Positions 21,001-28,993 of a stretch of DNA of 28,993 bases are shown here, piece by piece. Origin of the DNA: Plakobranchus ocellatus (taxonomy: Eukaryota > Mollusca > Gastropoda > Plakobranchidae); assembly GCA_019648995.1 (NCBI GenBank), contig BLXT01007309.1, forward strand, positions 4,922,535 through 4,951,527, given 5' to 3'. Each line of letters opens with the position of its first letter. The first letter of the stretch is position 1. The notes under the pieces are model-generated. The model did not search any database. It saw only the letters and a program-made list of their open reading frames with translations, and was not told the DNA's origin. Position numbers and translations under genes: made by a program.

Positions 21001-21902
21001 TGTATAGCGAAAAAACCAAACATATTTAAGCAAAAAACAAAGACATATTTATTTTTTCTTATTTTTTCCCAGTGGCAGTAATTTGTGGATGTCCAATCTT
21101 TACCAGTTGTAATAAACAAAAATGTGATTTCTTTTTCTCTCCCATATTTGGCAATTTTGCCACATCAATTTGGTTGTCTGATATTTTGAAAGTTCTCAAT
21201 TTGCAAAAACTTATTTCAAGTGAAAAATAAAGATGTATGTAATTTTTCTTTACTGTGAAACATTAAATTCCATGAGAACAAAAAATTTCACTATGACAAA
21301 CTAGGCTTTTAAGCATCATTACAAACTCAGGGAAGATTCATTTTTCACTGAATTAGGCTACCTTCTTCATAAAATGAAAACAAAAAAAAAGAGAATCAAA
21401 GATCATTTGTTTAAGAATCATTACATGTAGTCCTTTTACTTTGTAGCTGTGGTTATGTTGGAGACAGACATATGTGATACAATGGACGCAATGAAATACT
21501 CAATAAAAAGATCATTGACTTTGCTTCATTTCTCTCATAAAACATTATCATATTGAATCTTACCATACCTTGCCCATGCGTATATTTGAAAAATTTCCAG
21601 CTGCCCAGTTACAAAAGAAAAAAAAATCTCCCCTTAAAAAACAACAAAACAAACAGCTAAAATCTATAACATCGCAAAGCTGACATATGATAGTGTCAGA
21701 CTTATGCTGAATAATGTTTCTTTGATAGCCGTCACTGCAAATGAAAGAAAATAATTTTTTTCTGTAAAAGGTCTATCCCTTACATGCCATCCACATAAAT
21801 TTACTTTGATAATGTACATGTGAAGATTATGGCGTATTACATACATGTATCATAATTTGTTTGTAGATTTTTTTTTTTTTTTTTAAATTTGAGAAGTCAT
21901 TT
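18041..21902. other. Intergenic AT-rich DNA between convergent genes
   Basis: 3.9 kb with no supported exon, RNA gene or mobile element. Many A and T runs, and a CCAAC repeat near 20692. Confidence 0.5.
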
Positions 21903-22014
21903 ACATCTCAATCATGAGAGTATTGTTGCCACATCTCAATCATGAGAGTATTGTTGCCACATCTCAATCATGAGAGTATTGTTGCCACATCTCAATCATG
22001 AGCGTATTGTTGCC
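21903..22014. repeat. 28-bp direct repeat, four tandem copies
   Basis: The unit begins ACATCTCAATCATGAG and ends TATTGTTGCC. It occurs at 21903, 21931, 21959 and 21987 with no spacers. The first three copies are identical and the fourth has one A-to-C change. It lies just beyond the proposed 3' end of the minus-strand gene. Confidence 0.97.
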
Positions 22015-22136
22015 ACCATGCACAAGTGTTGTAAGTGACCTTTTATTCTTGAATGAGTTCCAGGCACTTAATTATTACACTAATTGTTTTTTTTTTAATT
22101 GTTTTTAAGCTTTTTGCCCTTTTCATAGCTTTTTTT

Positions 22137-23411
22137 TTTATTAAAATAAAAATCAAAATCCCTCCCCCCCAGAAACATGTGAGAAATGCTCAAAAGAAAT
22201 GAAAGAAGTGTTCACAATGTTGCCAAAGTTATAATTTTTTATCAAGTTTGCAACAGACACTTAAGACCCTCAAGTAATGTTACTGTTAGGAAGCTGGGTT
22301 AGGCTTTGGTTAAAATATTTTGAAGCTGCTATTTATGGCTTTGAAGGGATAAAAAGTTTATATCCTTCATCTCTATAACTTGAAAAAAAATCCATAAATG
22401 TCACTTGCAAGAAATAAAAAAAAAAGAACTCTCTCTCAAAGGAGTTGTTTGTTACAGCCGACTCTTGGGACTGGTCTCAAAATACATGTTCTTTGTACAT
22501 GCTTAGAAATCTTGAACTCACAGACACTGCTTTGCGAGAAAAGCCAAAACACTCCCTGTTGCAAATAAAACTATGAGATACTTTACAGCTTTAACAAGAA
22601 TAATCAAGAGCCTTAAAAAGCCTAAGAACTGCAAATCTTTTGTCACCTAGTCATGAAATTTACATTTTCCCCTCTCCTTTAAACTTTGCAATGTGGCACT
22701 TACATGGATCATCCATGATGGCAACAATGTATGGACTAAAACCTAGTAATCGACATCACACATATAAACACCTTATCTGAATGGATCTAGCATTGATTTA
22801 AGCACAAGCTGCAGTGGTGAAGATTATTTCCAGGTATGTACTAAATTGGCCTTGAGTGAACAACTCTGTAACTTGTAGTCCTCAAGCAGAAGCTTCAGAA
22901 CGACATGTGATGGACACATCCAATACAAGCATAATGTTTGTGGCTGTCCAAATGAAGAAAATGAGGTATCTGACAATGTGTAAGTCTTTGTAGAAGCTTA
23001 ACTTTGGTGTATTCTTGGCCGAATTTTGAAGGCTCAGCCAAATTTAAAAAATAAAAAGGCTAGCAAATGCTACTGAGCAAATGGTTTCGTATTGTCTGGC
23101 TACAAGGAAAAAGTTAAAATCACTGTATGGAAGAACAGCTGCATGTTTTGAAAACAAAAAAGAAAATCTCAAAGATGAAGCTACTGTTGACACCCAGCTC
23201 TTCTGTGGATTTTGAGCGCCACAATATCTCCATGACCATCATGCTCTGGACCAGCTAAATGTTCCAGATACATCTACTGCCTCACCGCCTTCAGCTTGGA
23301 CTGCCCAGGACTAATGTGAGGGCACTGAGAGGGGATGGCAGGGAAACCCAGGATTTCAACAGAGAACTGAATCTGGTGTCCCCTCCACAGTGATTCTCCA
23401 TGAGGATCAGG
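22137..23411 (-). other. Probable 3' UTR and poly(A) signal of the minus-strand gene
   Basis: Downstream of the TAA at 23412-23414, the first minus-strand AATAAA found is at 22137-22142 (TTTATT on the plus strand). That gives a 3' UTR of about 1.27 kb. The part at 23170-23411 is clearly less AT-rich than intergenic DNA, which fits transcribed sequence. The true cleavage site could lie elsewhere. Confidence 0.45.
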
Positions 23412-23470
23412 TTATTTTAGGGTGACACGATTACGTCTGGGATACATGGTGTGGCCAGGCTGGGCAGTGT
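23412..23470 (-). CDS. Minus-strand gene, last coding exon
   Basis: 59 bp, phase 1 in, acceptor ACTGTCCTTGCAG, TAA at 23412-23414. With the carried-over base it encodes NTAQPGHTMYPRRNRVTLK. The strong acceptor and the less AT-rich sequence downstream support it as the main terminal exon. Confidence 0.72.
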
Positions 23471-26400
23471 CTGCAAGGACAGTTATAAAAATGAGAAAAA
23501 AAAAAATTATGTTATTAATGAAGAAAAAATTGATATACAAGGTGAACCAAAATGAAATGGCAGGAAAAAAAAGAGATGTGCACAGATAAAAATGGAGCAA
23601 ATAAACAGGACTCTATCAATACAAGCTGACCATTTTGAAGACTCTAAAAGAGACGGTAAAGAAATAAGAACACAAATAAAAGCAAAAGTGTTTTAAAAAA
23701 AAAAAAAAAAAAAAAAATTAAAAGACATTTTTGTAACAAATACTTTAAGTGTTAAGTGTATGGACGAAAAAGCCTTTCATTTGCCTATGGCAGAGAACAA
23801 ATGTGTATGAAGCAAAAAAAAAACAAACAAAACAAAACAAAAACATGACAAATATTCTAGTAAGAAATAGTTTAAAACAGAGAGGTTTAAAAATAGGAAC
23901 AATAGTAAGAGAAGTTATTTATGAAGCAAAGTAAAACATGAAAGGCATTTAAGAAACAGTAATTTTTTTCATTCACATTGGAGTACTGTTGGTGACTTCA
24001 TCAAATTCAAAGTCAAAGAACTTCTACAAATATCAAATACTAAAAAGAAAACATAAACAAAACAAGAAAAAAAAAAATTTTAATATAGAAAAATCTCCGA
24101 TATTTGTATTCATGAAAGTGTAGAGTTCAAAAGAAAAATGGTAGTTTAAAAAAATTGTGTAATTGTGTCAGACTCTTCAAAAAAAAAAAAAAAAAAATCC
24201 AAACCAAACTGATTAAAAAAAATGTGGGTGTCTGTTTCTAAGTGCCCCATGAGAGACAACTCAAAACTCAAAGCAGATTTCATAACATTTGTTTGCCCGC
24301 CAATTATTATGTGATCTCAGACTCTGGCACTCCTCTAGACAGGGGTCTATGACAAGCTCAAAGTTTCACAAAGACATGTGAATTACATGAGAAAAAAAAA
24401 ACGCATTAAATTTGGTGCTCAGCAAGTGGTGGACACTTCAATCAAAATGCTGGTGAAGAGTTTTGGCCATACACACAGACAAACAAAACGCAACTCTCGA
24501 ATCAAGTCAACTGATTTTGTATTCCTGAATAAAATATAAGAAAGATACCAGCTTCAATGCAAACATATTTTTTTTAGGACAGATGGCAAAACTTCAGAGA
24601 ATTTCATGCTTAGATGTTACATTGCAGAAATGGTGTAGATTACACCCTCACAACAGAAATCTTCTTGGGCCCTTTCGAAAAGCATGATATGCATCAGCTA
24701 GAAAATGAAAGACAAGGAAATGGAGATGACACCATTCAAACTAATACTTATCTTATTTGCTTCATACTTTTTAAATATTTCAAAGATATCTTAATACATT
24801 TATCACTACTTTTAAACTACAGAGTTATCGCTCAACTATCCATACTCAATGATTTGCTTAACCAAATCAGTAAAGAGCTAAAACAGATAGAATAGATTAA
24901 ATCATCTGCACAATGTGGGGAAAACAAAAATGAATTAGAATAATTCACACACTGCTTTAGTAAAACCCAACAGTGCATCGGTTTACTTTGTCAAAAAAAA
25001 GGTAGGAGCTAATTTGAGTCAAAATCGCGCCATTGATCTTGGACTTGGTGACAAACCTGTGAACAACGAATATAATAACTTTTATGATATATAAATAGGA
25101 ATATTGATGAATTTCATATTTAAGAATACAAAAAACATTTCTTTTCTTTCAAGGCTATCAGGTTTTTGACAATCTCATGCTAAAAGCCTGAACAAAATCA
25201 TCTTCTCTCATTCATTTTGCTGCATTCTACAGTATTGATCTTTCTTAAGAAAGCAAGGACAGAACTTCAATAACCTTTGTTGTTGAGTAACATATGACCA
25301 TTTCCAAAGAAGAAAAAAGAAAAAGAAAGAAGGAAGTATTAGATTTGAACCATTCTAAGATAGCACAACTTACTCCAATGTGTGCGGTAGATTTCCTCCC
25401 CTGGACTCTCCTGCTGATCCTCCTGTATATCTGGGTGGAAATGGCTTGTGTCCCCTGGCTGTAGGCTGTTTCCTCGCACATCCAAAGACTTGTTGGCTGG
25501 CAGCAAACAATTACATGCAGAATGTATTTGAATAAAAAAAAAACACAAAACAATAGAGCAATTTCTTTTACTCTCTTGACCAGGAGAGTAAACAGTATGA
25601 TTTTAGAACTAGCTAGAACAGCAATCATAATAATTTCGCTAGTGGTGGATATAGTATGACTAGAGATATTATATTTATTGCTAAGAAATGACTCATTTCA
25701 CATTTGCTCTATTCTTTAATTCATTTGCATTGCCCTTAGATAAAAGTTCATTTTTGTATGTATTCATTCTTGAAGATTTCAGACGCATTTTTCCAATATT
25801 CAAAAGACAAGCATCACTTTTTTTGCCGCTACAAAAAATTCATTATATTGGAAAGGTTTTCAGAACAAGATTTGCAAGTGCAAACTATGCAGAACTGAAA
25901 TTTCAGCAAGACTGTTGTTATTTATGAAGTGTCCATGAGAGCCATTTTTGTCTGTTGGCTATAGATCACACAAAGCATAATAAAGCCCCCGTGAGACATA
26001 AACCATTACTAAAACACATGCGTACCAAGTAGTGCATTCCTGGCAGTGATGGTGTTCCCAAGAGGAGTGGACGATCGCCTGTTCAAGGTGTTACCAAAAG
26101 GTGTCTCAGACTGAGAGTAAAAAGTTAATAAATTTTGTTAATTCTTAAGAAAGTGTCAAAAATATTGAACTTAAAAATATCGAGACAAGGAAATATCTGG
26201 ACAAATAAAAGAAAATGTGTCCAATGTGAGAGCTGCTAACAGTTTTTAACCTCTGCTTGGATTCATATACACTTTCTTTACAAACAAATAACCTCCTGTC
26301 TTCAATATTTCAAACGCTCTATCGTTTCTGATTTAAAAAATGTATTTTCTTTACTGCATTCTTTTTTAACTTTGATCTCCTCTTACCCTCATGGCATGTG

Positions 26401-28652
26401 TGGTGTTGGGCCTTGCTTGCTCGGCTAACAGGTGTGTCCGATCCCTGAAGGAGAGGAGACGAGTGTCCTTGTTGTCTATAGCACTTGTAGCTCTGTAGCT
26501 CTGGAATGGCTTCCGCTAATAAGAGAAATGTTGAAAAGAGAACTTTAGTGAGGGTCATTTCAAATGACGTAAATCGTTTATCTTTACGTACAGTCTCAAA
26601 CTGATTAACTATGATACCAAAGCAAAATTTTTTCCCCAGGGGGCATTACTTCTTTCTTCACAGCAATTTTACAATTTTTGTTGTTGTCAAAACCATATTT
26701 TAAGATTTATAAATTTTGTTATAATTAAATATAAAAAAAGCAACAACAACAAAAATTTCCAGTTTAAACCAAAATTTCTTTCTGAATCAGTTGCACACTA
26801 AACTTTTATTACTAACTTTATATCTTTTTGGTAGATAATGACAATTGATGACAGATATTTGTAGCAATATGCTTGATAAAGCATGCAAGAGATCTACTCA
26901 TATTTAACAGCAACAACAAAAACGAGTATAAAAAAGAAACATAAAAAATAATAGAAAGATTCAACTTTACATTCACACACAGAGAAAGAGATTGATCTAT
27001 TTTTGTACATAGAAAATCAGTTCTGCTCATTTCCTGGCAGGGATTTATAATTTTAATTACTTAATTCACATCATGATCTCTGGAGACTTGCAAAAACCTT
27101 CCAGATATGCAGGCTTGTTTTTATTCCCCCACATTTCATACCCATTTGTGTACATTTTGAGCCTTAAATTTTGTCAATATCTTAATTGGAACTGAATAAT
27201 GAAAATTTAAAGGGAAAGTAAAAATTCACATTTTTGATTTTACACGTGTGTGCATAAAAATAGTGCCAGCAAGTTTTGACGAGATTTCTGAGACAGCCAT
27301 ATGTATGGCAAATACAAAAAAACCAAATCCTTACTATCCGTTAAAAAACTCTTTGCCATTGCTTACCCTCTCCATTTCAAGAGGCGGCAGAGCCCCATTT
27401 CTATGGAAGGAAGCCGGAGATGCCGGTAGGAGGTCATTAGACATGGGAGTTCGGCCACGGACCCTTAAGGCATCTATGGCTGCATGCCTACTTGTCTTTT
27501 CCTCTTCCTGAATGAAACACAAAAACCCAGACTTATGATAAATGCTATGAGCTCTACATCATAGCTGGCTTCAAGAGCAGTTCCATTATAAATACCATGA
27601 ACTCTACACCATAGCTGCATTCAGAAGCAGTCTAAATGAATCACAATCACAAACTACATAGTGATAAAACAATCACTGATTTTTATTATTAAAACATGAA
27701 AGAAACATGAGGGCGTAAAATTAAAACTATTCACATGTCATCTTCTAGAATTTACAGGAAAAAAAAAACAGCACAAGAGCAGCTGAAAATATACAATATG
27801 TTTTGTCATTGATGTGGTTTTATATGTGAATAGTCTCACAAGAAAGATAATACTAAAGTCAGGCAAGATATATAAATACACATGGGCCAGGTCAGCATAT
27901 AGATTATCTAGTTGGCAAGTGTTTTCTTCTTCTTCAGTTCAGATAGAAATAATATGATGCAGAGGCTGCGACTTCCCCCTCATTTACAATTGCAAGATGA
28001 CACACTTTAAGATCAACAAATCTGCCAATTAAGGCAGTAATTGAAGTATTCTAATGGTAAAAACAACATGAGCGTTTGTTTATCATTTAATACAGATACA
28101 GGTACTTTAGTGGTGTTTCAAAAAGCATTAGAGGGGGAACATAAAATGATTGATTTTTTCAACTTTGTTCATTCGAATTTTAAAACACATTTTGGTCAAA
28201 GTGAGGCAATTCATAACAGGTTGTGACCGCCACTTATTCAAAGGATTTTTTTACATAATACAGTAAAGAGGGAAAGACGAGAAAAACTTTTATAAATTTT
28301 GAAATAGATAGAGACAAAAGATTAAACACTTGAAAAGGAGAGAAAAGAAAAAAAAAAAGGAGAGGAGATTTTTTGGACTTTTTTTTTATATAGATGAGAA
28401 TTTATTTATACAGAAGGGATGTTTTTCATTCATCTTAATACATATTTTGTACTCTTCAAGTTTAAGAAGCCCCAATAGAAACGTACTGTATTAAGGTTTT
28501 TAGCCAGTGGTGCAAGTCGCCCGCCTCTGGCTGCAGCTCTGGCATGGCCTCCTGATGCCCTCAGGTGACTCATTGGCCGTGGCTGAGAACCAGGTTGCAG
28601 GCTAGAGCCAGGACGGGCTGGCCCACCTAAACCAGGCGAGTCACCAGCATCT
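23412..28652 (-). CDS. C-terminal part of an unidentified Ser/Pro/Gly/Arg-rich protein, six exons (joined gene model)
   Basis: Reading on the minus strand, exons 28652-28487, 27507-27367, 26515-26387, 26110-26026, 25496-25374 and 23470-23412 join with GT-AG sites and consistent phases into 233 residues plus TAA. The 5' part lies beyond the right edge. The visible tail is basic and probably disordered. Residues 1-55 are Gly/Pro/Arg-rich (GGPARPGSSLQPGSQPRP, RAAARGGRLAPLAKNLNT). Residues 56-102 contain RVRGRTPMSND. A near-repeat TPFGNTLNRR / TPLGNTITAR lies near 148-168. Acidic stretch DIQEDQQESPGEE is followed by a basic end, YPRRNRVTLK. No catalytic domain, signal peptide or membrane segment is visible. 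Repeated TP sites and RxxL motifs would fit a regulated or scaffold protein, but that is speculation. Confidence 0.75.
23695..23717. repeat. A23 homopolymer preceded by AATAAA
   Basis: Twenty-three A, with AATAAA about 15 bases upstream on the plus strand. This resembles the tail of a retroposed sequence, but no source transcript is recognised. Confidence 0.6.
24317..24360 (-). mobile_element. Possible SINE tail fragment
   Basis: In minus sense it contains AGTCTGAGATCA, preceded by a CATAG, CTG and AGAGG series in the same order as in the tail of the SINE copy at 4686-4808. It is short and diverged. Confidence 0.3.
25019..25056 (-). CDS. Candidate alternative last exon of the minus-strand gene
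   Basis: In transcript sense, GTTCACAG precedes a short GC-richer segment. Joined in phase to the exon ending at 25374, it gives THWSLSPSPRSMARF and then TGA. It would replace the C-terminus encoded at 23412-23470. The acceptor lacks a strong polypyrimidine tract and no nearby poly(A) signal was found, so this is tentative. Confidence 0.25.
25374..25496 (-). CDS. Minus-strand gene, fifth exon in window
   Basis: 123 bp, phase 1 in and phase 1 out, acceptor TTTGCTGCCAG, donor GTAAGT. It encodes NKSLDVRGNSLQPGDTSHFH then PDIQEDQQESPGEEIYRTHW. Its single overhanging base can join either the exon at 23470 or the candidate alternative exon at 25056. Confidence 0.8.
25497..26025 (-). other. Intron of the minus-strand gene
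   Basis: 529 bp, GTACGC to GTTTGCTGCCAG in transcript sense. Nothing else recognised. Confidence 0.7.
26026..26110 (-). CDS. Minus-strand gene, fourth exon in window
   Basis: 85 bp, phase 0 in and phase 1 out, between TTTACTCTCAG and GTACGC. It encodes SETPFGNTLNRRSSTPLGNT then ITARNALL. The two TP[FL]GNT segments form an internal duplication. Confidence 0.77.
26387..26515 (-). CDS. Minus-strand gene, third exon in window
   Basis: 129 bp, phase 0 to phase 0, acceptor TCTTATTAG, donor GTAAGA. It encodes 43 residues, RKPFQSYRATSAIDNKDTRL then LSFRDRTHLLAEQARPNTTH then AMR. A different minus-strand frame is also open here, but only this frame joins both neighbours. Confidence 0.77.
26516..27366 (-). 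other. Intron of the minus-strand gene
   Basis: 851 bp, GTAAGC to TCTCTTATTAG in transcript sense, AT-rich. Nothing else recognised. Confidence 0.7.
27367..27507 (-). CDS. Minus-strand gene, second exon in window
   Basis: 141 bp, phase 0 to phase 0, between TTTCATTCAG and GTAAGC. It encodes 47 residues, EEEKTSRHAAIDALRVRGRT then PMSNDLLPASPASFHRNGAL then PPLEMER. Confidence 0.78.
27508..28486 (-). other. Intron of the minus-strand gene
   Basis: 979 bp, GTACGT to TTTCATTCAG in transcript sense. It contains an imperfect 50-bp tandem duplication at 27538-27637 and a purine-rich patch near 28330-28370. Confidence 0.7.
27538..27637. repeat. Imperfect 50-bp tandem duplication
   Basis: ATAAATGCTATGAGCTCTAC at 27538 and ATAAATACCATGAACTCTAC at 27588 start two adjacent copies. 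Both continue with CATAGCTG and an AGCAG block. Identity is roughly 80 percent, so this is an older duplication. Confidence 0.75.
28487..28652 (-). CDS. Minus-strand gene, first exon within the window
   Basis: 166 bp, acceptor TTGTATCTAG, donor GTACGT. It needs two bases from an upstream exon outside the window, then encodes 55 residues, DAGDSPGLGGPARPGSSLQP then GSQPRPMSHLRASGGHARAA then ARGGRLAPLAKNLNT. GC content is far above the flanks. An alternative acceptor two bases further in (CTAGAG) would change the phase and is less likely. Confidence 0.75.
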
Positions 28653-28993
28653 CTAGATACAACAAACGAAAAAAAAAAGAAATTTGTTAACATGTGTGAA
28701 ATATCAATTAATATCAATATGGTGACTTTTTTTATTTTCATCAAATAACCATATGGCTTCTCTTTAAATAAAAAAAAAAGAGGAGGCTTTTAAACAATAT
28801 AAGGATTTGGTTGTACTAAAACATTGACAGTTAATGAATATATAGATCAGATATTTAGTCGTGGAATAGTATGAGATTAAATTTCATGACTGAGATGGTA
28901 AAAGTTATATTTGAAACAGATTGGATTTTATTGCTGCCAAGTGGTTTTGATAAGACTGACAAAGGAAAAAAAGGACAAGAGAGTAAGGGGGGG
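28653..28993 (-). other. Start of an upstream intron of the minus-strand gene
   Basis: AT-rich, with no further exon visible up to the window edge. Confidence 0.55.

Larger units (their letters stand above)
23471..25373 (-). other. Large final intron of the minus-strand gene
   Basis: 1.9 kb, GTAAGT to TGTCCTTGCAG in transcript sense. It contains an A23 run (23695-23717), an A-run at 24179-24197, a possible SINE tail (24317-24360) and a candidate alternative last exon (25019-25056). Confidence 0.65.

Noticed and set aside
21903-22014. 28-bp direct repeats considered as a CRISPR array
   Set aside because: The copies are directly adjacent with no spacers, and the window is eukaryotic.
24614-24895. 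93-codon ATG-initiated plus-strand frame
   Set aside because: Several frames of this length are expected by chance at this base composition. It lies in the opposite-strand gene's intron without splice or composition support.
28041-28226. 61-codon plus-strand frame with somewhat protein-like composition
   Set aside because: No ATG at the start, no supporting exon structure, and it lies in an intron of the minus-strand gene.

Overview
This is eukaryotic nuclear DNA. The evidence is multi-exon genes with GT-AG introns, long AT-rich introns and intergenic DNA full of homopolymer runs, microsatellites and transposon remnants, and a 20-N assembly gap at 13331-13350. Short GC-balanced exons in AT-rich DNA with introns of 0.3-1.2 kb suggest an invertebrate animal. 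A mollusc is my guess, but nothing here proves the phylum. No bacterial-style operon, CRISPR array or phage gene is present.

Layout. (1) 66-371, plus strand: the last two coding exons of an upstream gene of unknown identity. (2) 2298-9514, plus strand: nine phase-compatible exons encoding about 463 residues, with a short N-terminal region, a Ser/Pro/Thr-rich linker, a BTB/POZ domain carrying an unusual insertion of about 40 residues, a BACK-type helical region, a second Ser/acidic linker and a C-terminal UBA-like domain. A poly(A) signal lies at 9828-9833. The start codon is not securely visible. (3) About 9.85-22.1 kb: a gene-poor region between convergent genes. It holds a 1.34 kb element with 38-bp terminal inverted repeats, and inside that a TTAA-flanked 663-bp element with an acidic open frame resembling a piggyBac N-terminus. 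It also holds a SINE fragment, an assembly gap, a 109-bp tandem duplication, a minisatellite whose first part is a 140-bp higher-order repeat, and a 28-bp repeat in four copies. (4) 28652 down to 23412, minus strand: the last six coding exons (233 residues) of a gene that starts beyond the right edge. The encoded tail is basic, Ser/Pro/Gly-rich and probably disordered, and I do not recognise it. A phase-compatible alternative last exon may lie at 25019-25056.

Function. The BTB-BACK part of the middle gene suggests a substrate adaptor for a CUL3-type ubiquitin ligase, and the C-terminal UBA-like domain would fit ubiquitin binding. This is inferred from domain families, not shown by the sequence. 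The three genes have no visible functional link. The most interesting items are the BTB-BACK-UBA architecture with its BTB insertion, the nested inverted-repeat element at 10-11.3 kb, the hierarchical minisatellite at 17.4-18.0 kb, and the possible alternative C-terminus of the minus-strand gene.
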